DNA from: Phoronis australis
Lineage: Eukaryota; Phoronida; Phoronidae
Length of the DNA stretch: 64,000 nucleotides
Direction: 5' to 3'
NCBI GenBank assembly: GCA_002633005.1
Contig: NMRA01000436.1
Location: 270,127 to 334,126 of the forward strand
Part shown: positions 23,028 through 37,000 of the stretch, in pieces
How the letters are laid out: each line of letters starts with the position of its first letter
How positions within the stretch are numbered: the stretch's first letter is position 1
Notes under the pieces: generated by a model
Told to the model about the DNA's origin: nothing
Database searches by the model: none
Seen by the model: the letters and a program-made list of their open reading frames with translations, nothing else
Position numbers and translations under genes: made by a program

Positions 23028-26000
23028 TCATATAGCAGATTCATACACAATTGACGTGCTGGATGATCTTTGGCTGATGTCACCTGCGCTATTGAAAGCT
23101 TTGTTACTAAACATTTCATCTGAAACTACTGAGACGTCAACCGTGTTCATTTCATCTTGTTTATTTTCATATTTCTGAAACAAAAATAAATTATTGTTGA
23201 ATTTGCATACTATACAATCTACCTTCATAGTTCCACCTGGGTGTTACGATTTTTATACACCGTATAATCGGTTACCAAACGAACTACTTTTATCCGCTTA
23301 AACTTGGGAAGGTCAGTGAAACACAAGAGTTAATCTACAAATTCAATTAAGTGGACACTTCCATATTGAGCGGTACTTCACTTACGTCTGCGTGACTGAT
23401 GCCACACCTAAACGGGCGCTTGATCGCCTCTGGGAGACAGCAACAGAACTCGTCCACAAGAGGGCTGATTAGCCGTGCATCAACGTGTTCGGGATGAGTC
23501 CTCCCTAAATCAAAAGACATAAATAGAGGGAGTATCTGACTACGCAGCGTATTTTCCTGCCTACGCTGTACTTTTGAGCATGCAGATTGTATTTGAGACT
23601 AGGATCAGTCTTTTTAAAACTGCTGTCATCAACAAAAGTATCAACTGACTTTCATGGGACATCATGCATTCAAGTGTGACCACGTGTTTGAGCACTAGTT
23701 ACTATGTAAAAGGACAGAGCGGGCCATGCAGCTTCCTCAAAACAGGTTGTTTACTAAGTCAGCGAGAGAGTAACTTACCTGTAATGAAGCTTACGACAAG
23801 TCCAACAACAATCACGATGAGTACCGCTGTGGCACTGTACCACATGTAAGACAAGGTGTAGAGCGCCGCAATGGCTGGCCTGTCAATGTAAGATGGGTTC
23901 ACTTATTGATTTATGATAAATGAGACGTTTTTGTTAACTTCATTTGTATCGTATTTCGCAAGAATGTCCATGCTTGGATTATGTCACAGGATCTGAACGG
24001 TGTAAGGCGTTTGCAGCACAACGTACGCAGCTCAGTTGCACACACGCCTTGTTGTTATAATACAGCCGGCATGTTCCGGTATGCGGATGGAAACACAAAT
24101 ACAAATCATCGATTGTCTTATTTCATGGCTCAGCGTAGCACTGAAATAAGTGGGCGGGGGCTGTAGCCCACCTCAGCCCCATATGGTGCACCACCCATGT
24201 CCATGAGCGCCGCAGCACTGAAATAAAGGAGTATAGCCCCCAGCCCAATATGGTGCTGGCACCGCCCATGTCCATTGGCTGTGCAACACTGAAATAAGTG
24301 TGGGGTGTAGCCCCCAGCCTCGTATGGTGTGCCGCGCCGCCCATGTATTTACACAGGTTTGGCTTGAAATTTATTAAAATATTCATGCATCGCCAAAGAT
24401 GATGTAGTGAGACTGCCTTGTTTATACTTTCCATTTGACAAACGCACCGCACATGGAGGATTCAATACAGGTGTGTACCTTTAGTAGATACAATTAATAT
24501 GACCACGAAAAAGCATTGACTTCATTGTTTAACATACTTATTAACAAACCTCTCTGCTGGAGTCTCTGTTGTAGTGTCCATAAACAGTGCTCCGGTTGAG
24601 TTCCTAAAGGTTTGGTTATCGCCGTTACAACCAATTATGGACACCGGTGGCTTAGGCTCTATAGGTTTGTAAACCTGTGCGCCAATTCCGATCCACAACA
24701 TCATAAGCAAACTGGTAAAATGACCCGCGTAGGCACCCTGTAAATTAGACATAATAGCCATGGGGCCAATTTCTCGAATAGGGCTATTGGGCGTCTGTTA
24801 ACTTGAGGATAAAATATGTCTACGAATGTCTGAGCCCCGTTTCACGAAAACAAGCCAGGACTGAAAGTCAACTCGTGGTAAAAAAATAATGTAGTTTTTT
24901 GACTAGACAGACGACAATTAAAACCTTTCGAGACACATTTCGAAACGTAAAAGAAAAAAATCCAATTTTAGCGATCGTAGCCACGTCCCTGACTTTTGGC
25001 GAAAGTACAACGACAACGTACAGCCCACGGTCTCTTCAAGAAACAAGACCCTGCAAATTTGACAGCATACAAGTCTTAATGAAAACTCAAATCACGGTGC
25101 TGAGGAGATACAGTACTGGAGGACCAACCGGTGTGTAGTTTTAATTTCCGATATCACGTCCCCTGTTGATCCTGACGTTATTTCAATAGTAATTTCTTGT
25201 AAATCAGCAAATCAAATGATAACAATTTGTTGACAATAACGTTATAATTTGTGATCGCTGGTGACGTCACTTTTGTTTTTTACGACACGACCAGGGTAAC
25301 CAACTTATCAGGCAACGGTATCTGATGTAGCCAAACGGATCCGAAAACAAATACAAACACGATCTCGCTCCATCATAAAAGTTTAAAGATCGGTTTAGGA
25401 AATGCATTGTGTATTTCAAGCTATACTTACCTTGTAGTTTGCCCACGGGAAGAACATTCCAAGGGAAAACAGGCCTAACAATGGTCCGCCGATTATTCCA
25501 AATAGCCCGAGGGCAGCTTGAAGTACACCGCCCATCTGAGCGGCGACGAAGGTCAGTGCGATGCAAAGGACTCCGTACGCCATTGCTAGAATAGCAATTT
25601 CATAATGGCAAGTGTTATAGCAACTCGGGCACGAATGCTGAGGTTCATTTTTTAGTTTAGTTGAGATAAAGGCGTCAGTTGGTCCTCCACATGTGAGTGA
25701 GTGGTAGTAATACAACTGAAAAAGCCGAGATACATAGGCACTNAATGAAAACTCAAATCACGGTGCTGAGGAGATACAGTACTGGAGGACCAACCGGTGT
25801 GTAGCTTTAATTTACGATATCACGTCCCCTGTTGATCCTGACGTTATTTCAATAGTAATTTCTTGTAAATCAGCAAATCAAATGATAACAATTTGTTGAC
25901 AATAACATTATAATTTGTGATCGCTGGTGACGTCACTTTTGTTTTTTACGACACGACCAGGGTAACCAACTTATCAGGCAACGGTATCTGATGTAGCCAA

Positions 26001-29000
26001 ACCGATCGGAAAACAAATACAAACACGATCTCGCTCCATCATAAAAGTTTAAAGATCGGTTTAGGAAATGCATTGTGTATTTCAAGCTATACTTACCTTG
26101 TAGTTTGCCCACGGGAAGAACATTCCAAGGGAAAACAGGCCTAACAATGGTCCGCCGATTATTCCAAATAGCCCGAGGGCAGCTTGAAGTACACCGCCCA
26201 TCTGAGCGGCGACGAAGGTCAGTGCGATGCAAAGGACTCCGTACGCCATTGCTAGAATAGCAATTTCATAATGGCAAGTGTTATAGCAACTCGGGCACGA
26301 ATGCGGAGGTTCATTTTTTAGTTTAGTTGAGATAAAGGCGTCAGTTGGTCCTCCACATGTGAGTGAGTGGTAGTAATACAACTGAAAAAGCCGAGATACA
26401 TAGGCACTTGCCGAATTCAAATCTTTTCTGTCGCATAAGAAGCATACAACGCATGTTATGATCGACCTATAGTTTTCGACAAGTTGAGCGCTAACTGAAG
26501 ACGTTTCTGTGCTGAGGCGGCCAAGACTGTAAAAAGCGACATGTCACAGTTTATTCAGTTTGTCAATTTCCTGTTGTAACCACTTGTACAACAATAACAT
26601 TGTGCTAGCTGTAGTGATCGAGCTATCGACAAATGGTTTCTGTAAAAAAATAAATGGTGTGGCAACAGAAATTCAGCGGCAGTACATGTGCCCTTATTAC
26701 GCTCAGAGTGAGGTCTTACCTAGAATCTTGGCCACGTATGTCGCTTTGGTATCGTCTAGACTTGGCCTGATGTATGGGATGATAATGTCCTTGAGAGTGA
26801 TAGCAGCAAGGGAGTTCAGTCCAGAGGACACTGTACTGGAAAAGCGACATTTTGGATAAACTTTTAGTGTGTGTACCATAACTTAAGCAGAAATGATTAC
26901 AGCATTATCGTTGCAGTTTATACTGTAAAACACTCTGTTTCACTACAGAAAGTGCAGAAATTCCTTCTCACCTGAGGGCGCCACTGAATATGCAGGCTAC
27001 AAACAATCCCGGAAGTCCAACCACAAACGATAACTTATCCATGACGAAGAGTGGTAGAAGCTGAAATTGACGATGACGTATAACTAACTGGGCATGAAAA
27101 CAGTACGATTCCAAACGGCAAGATAAACGTTCACAAGAGGTGTTATGTACCTGATTGTAAGTTTCAGGAACGTCGTGGAACTATAGGTGATTGTATTCAT
27201 ATCCGGTCGAGCACACTACAGAGGGAATTTCTGAAAACACCCTGGTCTGCTGGAGTCTTGAAGTGGCAAGCTGGAGTCACTTTCCAATGAACAGTGTCCA
27301 ATAGAAGAGTTTATCCCGGGATGATGGCCATTTTACAATGAACCAATGAGGTCCGTGACTCCGTTATCATCCGTCCATAAGCTATGCCATGTAACCAACA
27401 ACACTGAACCAATAGGCGGAGTCACAAATCATTGCGCAAGCACTCCTTTGATTCCTCGGTTGTGAAGTATGACGCAATACCTAATCCACCCACGTACAAG
27501 GCGGGTACGTTCCTCGGGAACGACATTTTCTAAGTGCACAAATGCTCAATGCTGAATAAATGACAACGTTCTTACCTACATGTAAGACTCAGGGTGGACT
27601 TAGACAATATATTTTAAAAGCTATAACGACGTTCTAGAATGCGTTCTCACTGAAGATGTACACTGTCGGTACCTTGTCTTGGTTGGTTGGCGAATTTGTA
27701 AAACTTTGTGTACCTGATCTGCGGATAGGATATCCTTGTTTGTGAGCGGGTCACATGTTCGATAGTTAGCGTAGATCGTTAAGCCTGACAAGGAAGTCAG
27801 TATCATCAGTGCTGTGAGTCCTGGAAAGTTGATCCACATGGCACTGGAATATAAGTGATTCAAATATTGTAGAGTACACTTAATCGTTAAGTTGTGTCGT
27901 TGGTAAATTACAAACAAGGATTTCTACTTCATTTTTGGAAATTTTAAGGTGTAATTGGAAATACAAAGAAAAAAATGCGCAAAGTTTGAATTGTTTTCAG
28001 TTCTGTGATGAGTTTTAGCGGTATTCGAAAATATACATACATTTGTGCATTCCGAAGGCTGGGAACTGTTAGTGCGCGCTGGACTTGCGCTTGGTTGACA
28101 CCGTACACAGCCAGCCAGGTGAAGGCACCGCCAATCACCAAAGACCAGACCGAGTGGCGAAGGCCGGGATCTGGATTAAAGCTAGAAGGGAACCAAGAAG
28201 AAGTCGACACTGACTAATAAAGTAATAAATCCGCAATCCATTCTTCACTTTGTTTTTCTCATAATAATGATAATGGCAAGCATTCATAGGTAACGGGATG
28301 ATGTGCGCCCAAGGTGCGATATCCATATGACCCGTTTTGTTATGTCGAACAAAGACGTAACAAAGGAAAACAATGGAAGTGTCCCATAGGCGATAACCAT
28401 GGATTCGTTTACGCCTGTCGCTTGAATTTCACAAATTAATCAATACCTTGTGATATTTATACGGCGTCATTTGGCATGGGCAAGCACAAGGGTACAGGTA
28501 TCAGTCGCATTGTATATATTATGAATTGCGGAATCATTGTCATTGTAAACAAAGAACAGCACAAAATTGTCCTTGTTCAAAGGTGGATCCTTTTTTGCGA
28601 AAATAGGTCCAAGTAAACTGAAACGACAGGTCTCTGAAAACAATTCTATAAAAAACGATTAGTAGAAAGCTGGTGATGAAATTTAGTATTGTAATCCTAT
28701 ACCTAGCAGTCTATAGAAATGAAACAAAAACGTACACGGTGTTTTTATTCCTAATGGCTGAAAGGGGGAAGAAACATAACGCTAAACCCTCGTGAGAGAC
28801 CGCCCCGAGTTGGCTGCTGGGGCAACTCGGGGCGGTCTGGGATCAAGCGGAAAAACCACAGGGTAAATCTGTGGTCGACGAATCTATTCGGTCGATTACA
28901 TTATATTGCCCGTGAAGCCGCTAAGGGCTGCCTGAAGAAATATGACTCGCGCGTTTGTATTTTCGCCTTTTTCAATGACATGTAAAAGATTCATCAACAA

Positions 29001-32000
29001 ATTCCTCGTAAAATTCTGAAAACAAGCGTTTTTCTCCCACNATGAAGTAAAAGAAAGTAGTTCTGCTTGTCGCGTCGGCTGTTGGTATCATTATCTCGAT
29101 TTATTACCCACAACGCGTGACTGGACAAAGCCTTTTCAAATTAGCCGGTGGAGCGTGAGACCCCTGAGGTCCCAATCGAGTCCTCACGACAACTTCGCGT
29201 TATGAAGTTGAAATCCACTGGACGCATCTGCTGCAATGAATACGCCTATGCGGTTATGTACTTACTTTAAAAATTCTACCCGACTGTCATTATACGCTAT
29301 CTCCCATATGTTGGAGAAGCCTCCCAAATCGATAGAACCTTGTATGAGCACAGCCAGGAGTCCAGCAAACATCATAAGAATCTGGAACACGTCTGTCCAC
29401 ATTACGGCTTTAATGCCACCCTGCAACGATGGAATTGAAGATGTCAGTATTCTTTGCATTACTGGTGTATGGTAAAAATAGAATAGTTTGTACATTGAAA
29501 GAAAAACAATGAAACAGGTATGTGTTCTCAGAATCCGTCCCCATGTACATTAAATACAAGAACAAACAAGAGCAACACGGAGCGTTGAAATGCGTCCACG
29601 AACGCAACGCAAACGGAGGGCTTTTAGTATTGTTTATTTGTTTCATAAAAATAGCCACCAGATGGCAAAAAAAATCCAAACCATCTGGAAATGGGAACAT
29701 GCCATCGCTTTTTATTAGAAAGCTATTTTACCAAATTTCATAAAAACCTGTCAATGAACTTCATAGTTCATAGAAACAAAGGAAAACAGAAAAATAATGA
29801 AATTGCCACTATGGGGCACAGCGTTCATTGGATCCGCCTGAAAGACGTCGTCATCTGTTGTTAGCTTCATTTAAATACAATTATTAAATTTATTAAAGAT
29901 CCTGCAGTAGTTTTACGAGATGCAGCTATGGGCGCAAAACAAAACGAAACTACCACTAGGAGGCGCAACAGTAGTCGAGTTTGTTATCGTCAACCGTCCT
30001 CCCACACTGAGAACATGTACGCCACTTTTTAAAATCATCCTCAGAATGGTTTGGTTGATCGGAGGGTGGACGCCAAAAAACAAGACTCGAAAACAGGAAA
30101 ACTAGCAAATAGGTGGCGCAAAGTACCTCGAATCCATACGGAAGAGGGAAGATAGCATCATCTCACCAATAAATGCCTATATTCCAAACTTTCTGATATC
30201 CGTTGAGGACCTTTGAAGATACGGAGATAAGCCTAAAAAATGAAAATTGCCACCAGGGGCGCACTGGTATTCAGATCCGTCCGAAAATTTTGTTGTCATC
30301 CGTTGTCAACATCATATAAATACACTTGCAGAATTTAGTAAAGGTCCTTCCAACGGTTTAGGAGATACAGCCATGGGCGCAAAAAAAAGACAAAACTGCC
30401 ACTAGGAGGCGCCACAATAGTCGAAATCGTCGAAAAATCATCTTCTTCAGTCGTCCTCTTCATATTAAAAACATACATGCCAATTTCCACAATCATCCTC
30501 AGAGCGGTTTGGTCGATAGAGATGTTGACGCAAAAAAAAACTCGAAAACAGCAAAAATGGCCACTAGGTGGCGTAAACTATGTCGAATCCATCCGAAAAC
30601 GGGAGGATAGCGTCATCTCACTAATATACTGTATGCCTATACGCCAAATTTTATGAAAATACGTTGAAAACCTTTGAAGATATAGAGGTAAGCGTAAACA
30701 ACTAAAATTGCCACTAGGGGGCACACCGGTAGTCAGATTAGCCCGAAAGTTCGCTCATGCCGTCCCATTTATGATAAGAACATATGTGCAAAATTTCATG
30801 AACGTACGTTAAAGAGTTTTAGAGATAGAGCAGCGGACGCCGGACGCCGGACGCCGGACGCCGGACGGACGAACCGAGATGACGGTATAACGCGTCCACA
30901 TATAAATATGTGGGCGCATAACTAGTAAATTAACAAAATCATATACCTATATCCAACATAAACTGAAAATTTGCGTTGCGTTGCGTTTCGTGGTAGTCGT
31001 ATTGCCAAGGAGTAACATGTAACATCAACAGATGTAGTCTGTCACTTACAAGAGTTGTGTAAAACGTGCACACGAGACCGACGGACATCACAGACACCCA
31101 GACGTTAAGACCTGTGACAGCATTTAGTGCCAGTGCTGGGGCGTATAACACTATAGCCATGTACATCACCTAGGGACAGAAAAGTGAAGAATGCTAGACA
31201 ATCATTGCTCCGAGCGACATCAGGTAATTGGGATTCACCGGCCTGCAAATGCAGAGTTAGCGCAATGGCTGCGCTGGGACATGAAAACAAAATTTGGATA
31301 AACCTCCCGCTTTGTTTCACAAAGGTGGGTCCAAGGATATACATGTACGACTAAAGCGTCATAATGGTTAACCGGTGTGGCAGATTTGACAGAGGATTTT
31401 TAACAAGTTCTTGTTGCTTACATAAATTTTATACGTGCGAAAGATTAAAATAATACGAAAAGGACCTGGGCACGAACTAAAAAAAATATTTACTTTGATC
31501 CCAGTGGTAATTAAAGACTAGATAATATACTTGCACGCAAATAGTACATGGCTTCATGGCCTCGTGGAACACTACTTGCAAATAAAAACCTTTTGGCACA
31601 GTAAAAGCAAAGTGATATTTTTTTGATAATCATTAGTATATTATGAATATAGCATGGATTTTATGACAGTTGTAAACATGGTGTGCACAAAAACAATTCA
31701 TTAGTTCGGTCGGCTGTAGATACACTTTTTCAATATTGTGGACCTTGTTTTATCGCTACTCAACGACCAAGGAATCTACTGCCTTTTCAGGTATTAGTCA
31801 TATAACAACCCAGAACTGAAAAGGCCTCTTTGAAAGAGAACTCTTTTTGAACCACATTTGTGTAATCTGTAGGAATCTTGTTTTCAAAATATAGTATGGG
31901 TTCGTGTCCACCAGGGGGCATGGAAGTGGTGGCTTGAAAACTGTAAATTTTGCGTTTTTGCGAACCTTTTTCGAAGCCTCGCTTCCATTATTGGTGTAAG

Positions 32001-34050
32001 TGAAAGGGTCAAGGATATGAAACTCTCAAAGTGACTGCCATTTATTTGTAGCGCTTTAGAGGTGAAATGATCGACTAACAACTTTCCATTTTGTCCAGAG
32101 AGTTTTCGACACTGTGGATGAAAGACCTGCCAAGCAAAACACATAGTGGGAACAGTGCAATGTGTCCTGACACCCACTACTCGTTTGGGAAAAACAGATG
32201 CTCGAAGTACGTCTACGATCGTCTTGTTATATTTTCCAGTTTTCGATAATTTTGATCGTCGGTAACGACCAAGGCAAATTTTAAACGATGGTTGTACACT
32301 TTTAAATCCTTACCATTTGAAATATGAATGTAAGGGACCCCGTGAGCCTCACACCCTTCGAAAATCTTCTCTCTAAATACTAGAAAGTGAATAAGAAAAG
32401 TTTATATTATACAGCAGGCGTGATACATAGAAAATCACGGTCGTTGCATTCCGTTTATTCAGTGTCCAACATGCAAAACGCAAATTCAAAATTCACTATT
32501 TGGTCAAAATCCCATTTCCATCACACAAAAAACAGGAAAATCAAAATTTTCAATGACCTATTAATGAAATGCATTCAAAAAATTAAAAATTCCAATGCAT
32601 CTTTGACTCAAATTCCGTTAAGTCAACAAGAATTCAATTCCGATCAAAGCATACACTTGTAACAGCAAAGGTACACTGTACATGACGTTGAAGACGTTCA
32701 CTGCTTGCGCGTTGCACTGCACGCACTTGTGTTTTAATCTACATGTAAGTGTACGCGTTGCTATAGCAATCACAGTCCTACCTCATAAGCGCTTGTTACA
32801 TTCAACTTGTAAAACATAGGTAGGTATATATGTGCAGCTAATGGAATGTGTATTGCGTAAGACAGACCAATCAGCATGTAGAGAGTGCCGTTGACGTAAA
32901 CTTCCGCCGGCGTGCCTAGTAGCGTTATCGCAGACATGAAACTGGCCAATAGTGACATGGCTACTGGAAAAATCTGGAACATAAAGATTGTCAAAGACTA
33001 GCCACCAAGACCAACGGACAACACACTAATACTGGAATAAGTCGGACACACACGAGTTGGTTACTGGCTTAACGCTTGGCTCGATAGTCGTTCGATGGGC
33101 TGCTGGGGGCCGGAGGCAGGGTGTGTCAGGGGGCATCCTTTATACGGCATAGGCGGATTTAGGGGGGCCCAGGGGATCCAGGCTCCCCCCTCTTGGCTGC
33201 CGCAAGTAAAATGAAACAGCAACAGCGTGAAGGAAATGTTGAGTTCAATAAGTAGGAGTGGAAGCGGAAAGGGGGGGGGGGTTAGACCCCAGGTCGCCAC
33301 CGAACGGAATCGCGTTCACGTTGTTTTTTTTTTTTGTAGCACACGTGCACTGATAAGTTTTCCAAACATTCCAGCCGCCGCAAACTTCCTCCTGTGCTGC
33401 AGACACAATCGTGCTTCGCCCAATTCCCCGAGGCAACATGTTCCCCTCCGGCCCCCGGCCCCTGATGGCATCCTAATTCCGTCACTGTATAGAAACGTAA
33501 TCAGAGGTGATGGTAAAACCATGGCAACCTGGATAGGCGTAAGAACAGGGGCAGGGATTCATGTAAGTCGAGAAAATAAAAATTCAGCGCAATATCCAGG
33601 GAACATTTAAGGGGCCAACTACCTAGACTTGAGTGGGGAACGTTGGCCAATTGTCAACGTTGTTGCATTATAGATAGCCTAAACATACTCATCTGACGTG
33701 CTCTTTACATTAAATACTACACGAGAACCTGTCACGTACATGTATCCAGAGTATGAACTCAGGTGAATACGGTAATAAAAACTGGCAGGCTTAAATTTCC
33801 ATACATTCATATCACCACCCGTAACAGGAAGCTGAGACAAAAACGTACACAGCTCCTCACCGTCCACAGTGTACACTACATTGGCGTGCTAACGTACTTT
33901 CATGCTGTGATCCGCCATGAGAAACTCCTCTGTCGTTCTCTGTTTCCCACCACTGCATGCGTAAAACAGTCCTATGAACGCAGACACCAACAGGCATATA
34001 CTAAACAGAACATAGTCGACAACGGAAAACTGAGCTCGCTCACTCGCCAT
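23028..34050 (-). CDS. Sodium-coupled solute transporter, SLC5 family (SLC5A8/A12-like)
   Basis: Minus-strand exons, 5' to 3': 34050-33898, 32973-32782, 32379-32314, 31169-31050, 29420-29266, 28181-28041, 27843-27714, 27060-26972, 26835-26720, 26251-26097, 24737-24550, 23879-23779, 23504-23386, 23174-23028. Phases all agree and the total is 1,872 bases: 623 residues plus stop, close to the 610-620 usual for SLC5A8 and SLC5A12. Family hallmarks include [52 protein letters not shown] and [11 protein letters not shown]. It should be a 13-helix plasma-membrane protein that moves an organic anion (such as monocarboxylate), a vitamin or iodide with sodium; the exact substrate is not readable. The start ATG at 34050 is in good context (aagATGG) and begins a typical V-V-D-Y-V-L-F first helix. 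Confidence 0.95.
24135..24345. repeat. Three-copy tandem repeat of about 70-80 bases
   Basis: The phrase cactgaaataa recurs at about 24138, 24216 and 24287. It is followed each time by a gtagccc...cagccc block, an atatggtg-like block and a cgcccatgt-like block. It lies in a symporter intron. Confidence 0.8.
25078..26408. repeat. False tandem duplication of symporter exon 10 across a single N
   Basis: Bases 25078-25742 and 25744-26408 are the same 665-base segment with only a handful of single-base differences (for example ggatccg against cgatcgg, and ctgaggttc against cggaggttc). They are separated by one N at 25743. Each copy contains the complete exon 10 (25585-25431 and 26251-26097). Using both would break the frame, since the exon is 155 bases. 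This is best explained as two haplotype contig ends not merged by the assembler. Confidence 0.85.
28797..28838. other. Perfect 16-base-pair GC-rich hairpin in a symporter intron
   Basis: gaccgccccgagttg (28798-28812) pairs perfectly with caactcggggcggtc (28823-28837) around a 10-base loop, and one more A-T pair extends it. A second small stem (accacag/ctgtggt, about 28855-28875) follows. No gene is seen around it. Confidence 0.85.
29800..30900 (+). repeat. Tandem array of ~150-base units with CTCF-like cores
   Basis: Units recur at about 150 bases, each with a core such as ccactaggaggcgc: cores start near 29805, 29953, 30104, 30250, 30399, 30561 and 30711. Every third unit is most similar, giving a higher-order period of about 450-460 bases. 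The array ends in a gccggac microsatellite (about 30838-30876). It lies wholly inside the symporter intron between exons 31169-31050 and 29420-29266. Confidence 0.85.
30838..30886. repeat. gacgccg microsatellite at the edge of the repeat array
   Basis: gacgccg is repeated about four times in tandem and then turns into gacggac. Similar gtccgtccg words flank other copies of the family (54605-54620 on the other strand), so it seems to mark one end of the element. Confidence 0.8.
31170..32313 (-). other. Symporter intron with a solitary CTCF-like core
   Basis: No exon is seen in this stretch. The core ccaccagggggca lies at 31908-31920. A minus-strand open frame (32177-31884) overlaps it and has no family resemblance. 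Confidence 0.5.
33100..33300. mobile_element. Fragment of a ggcggattta-ggggg small element
   Basis: ataggcggatttagggggg at about 33149-33167 and a later G run followed by ttagacccc (about 33270-33290) resemble the ends of the element at 13619-14091. It lies in the first symporter intron. Confidence 0.4.
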
Positions 34051-37000
34051 CTTAATTCAGTGCACGGATATATTCGAATGCACAACACGGTTTAGGTAGT
34101 GAATGCGGTTTACACAATGTACTCCCGTATAGTACGGTCGACTGTATAGCCTTTTTCAATTTAACAATAGGGAAATCACATTGGCTAGACATGATCAAAT
34201 GAACGAATTGCCGGCTGAGACGATCACGTCTTAGGCACGTAGGGAGAAATGGTAATATTCAGTGGGCAGAAACTAATTAGACATCACTTCTGCACCCATG
34301 GACGTCGCCAATTCGTTCCCGGTCCCATAGGCGCGAGGATTTTATTTTGTAGTTTACTGGTCAAAATCTGAGGAAGCACTCATCAGAAACTCTACCCTTG
34401 TTTTAAAATTTCATTTCTAAACCTGAACACATCATGCGCGTTTCACGAACAGAATACGATTTCAACTTTCAGGTTTACTTCTAGGAAACTCTATTTTCAT
34501 GGCACCGAAATAATGTAATACATAATTAAACCACTCTTTAACTGACACAAACTTCCAACGAGCTGCGAAATTTGGAAAAATACCTGGAGAAACAGCATCA
34601 AATTGGAGCTGCGTAGGTAGAATATAGCCTCGGGAATGTACGAGTTCTAATTTCGCTCTATTTCAGTAACATCAATTTTGCGAAGGTACATGTAATCTTC
34701 AGACTAGAAAAAGCNACTTTCAGAATCACTTAGATGAAATTGTGCTTAATCAATGAGAAATGGTAGAGTTCATCATAAAACAGGCACTGGTTACGAAATT
34801 TGTAAATTCTGTGTTTCTAACCCTCACCTACTGTAAAGAAGGTTAACAACTAAAGTTCACACTTTGTAACGAAAAGAACTGCAGAATATGTTAGGCAAGG
34901 CAACACAGCAAATTATTCAATATCTAAACAAACCAAAAGCTTGGATATTGACTGGGTTCTGTTATGTTGAAAATGGGCCAAAAACTAACAAAATGTAGTG
35001 TACGTACCCCGTGTGGAATTCAGTAACACAAATAGTTATTGCAAACGAAAATATAGTATTTTAAACAACAACATGGTGCTTATTATCACCAAAGAAAAAT
35101 AAATGGCCATGCAACATTATGTTACCATGTGATGCAGAAACAGTGATGTAGTGCACGTATCCCCTTTTGTAGTGTACATGTACGTACCCCCCCCCCTTGT
35201 AGTGTATGTACCCCCCTTGTAGTGTACGTACCCCCTTGTTTACAAATGCCATGAAATTAAAATATCACTTGCTTGGTAAGTGAGCAACATTTGTCATAGA
35301 CAGTTTCCTTCTTTAAAAGGGTGTTTATTGCAAATATATTTGTTTTGAGTGAACTATTAGCATTTGTGTAATGTACGTACCCCCATATTTCAATTTGTGC
35401 CCATTTTCAAAGTATGGCAAATATGCACATGAATGCTGTACTTTTTATTTTTTCTCTTTGAATTGATTTAGTAAATCAACTAACTCTTAGTAGATTCTTA
35501 GTATTCAATTACAAACCTGACATGTCATTAAAATGTAGTGTACGTACCCCGATGTGAACAAATACCTTGAAGCTAAAATAGTACACGGTAAGTACGCAAC
35601 CTTTGTCACAGACAGTTTCCCCCATTAAAAATGCTAGGTTAAAACGGTGTTAATTACAAATGTATTTGTTTTGATTTAAATATTAGCATTTGTTTAGTGT
35701 ACGTACGTCTATATTTTAACATTTGCCTATTTTCAAAGAATGACAGAGATATGCACATTTATGCTGTACTTTTGCAACAAAATAACCAGTAGAGGCAGCT
35801 CAAAACTCGAGATCACCCCATACATTTGTAACTTAGTCAAAATTTGACTTTGATTGACTGTGCGTAGTGTACGCACCCCCCAACCAGTACCATTTTTTAC
35901 TGTTTACAACTTGAACACTGGGTCTAGCATTTCTTTAACTATTTTGAACAACTGGTGAATGTGTTGAAAACTATGCAAATAGCACCAATGAAAATTTTGA
36001 AAAAGTAGTTACTTGTAATTTTCTTTTTGTGAGAATCATAATGCAAGAGAAGAAGTTCACATTATACTGTGTTAAGATATGCAATGTTTAATCATCTAGA
36101 ACAACTTGATCAGCACGGTAATGACTTTTCTTACTTTAATATGTGACACTTCTTCATTTTGATCAAGCTTTTAATAAATTAACAGCTACCTTATGAATTT
36201 TTGCATGGTAGAAGTGGGCTGTGGCCACAAATTGTAGTGCACGTATCATGTTATACAACTGCGATGCATTAGGCCATAAAATTTTACTCGGTGGTTTTTA
36301 TGCAAAAATACTTTAGATGGCAATTCTGCTACTTTAAAATAACCCAATTTTTACAGTTATATGACAACCTTCATTTTTCACCGAAAGTAGCCACCGAATA
36401 TAAACCTTGACTGTGATTTGCCCGAGTGCCAACCGTACTAAGAGACAATGCACGGGTCTGACCTTCCAGAAGAAGACCCCGACTGAAGGACCACCCCTTG
36501 ACATCAAGGGCTACACATTGAGTGACAGATAGTCATCAGGTGAACCTCAGTTTAAGAGGTGGTCTTCTTACCATTTCACAAAAACAAGAAAAACTACTGA
36601 TCACACCATTGTCTCCCCTGTGAGCAGTCCATTTAGGATATCAATTAAAAAAAATAAAGAAAACAGTGGCCACGCTTGCTAATAACGAGTCCTTTCCAAG
36701 TCCGGGGTGGTCTAAATATTAAAGAATACATGTATACAACAAGAAACGCATGCGCAATGGGCAGCGGGTTGTTGTTATTCAATGTACCAAGTGATGATAC
36801 ATAATTTCAAAAACTTAAAGAGCGAGAGCTGATTTTATTTTAGCTGCTAGAGAGAAGTCCCGCGGGTCGACATACAGTTTTGCGGGCCCTATAATTTGAA
36901 AACCCGAGAGAATCAATTTGCTCATAAAAATCTGTGTGCATAGTAAGTTTCATTGTCTGATGCATGCACTTTCCAAGTAATGTACTGCACAGAAAACAGG

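Noticed and set aside
25431-26251. True tandem exon duplication in the symporter
   Set aside because: The copies are nearly identical including introns, meet at a single N, and would break the frame if both were used.
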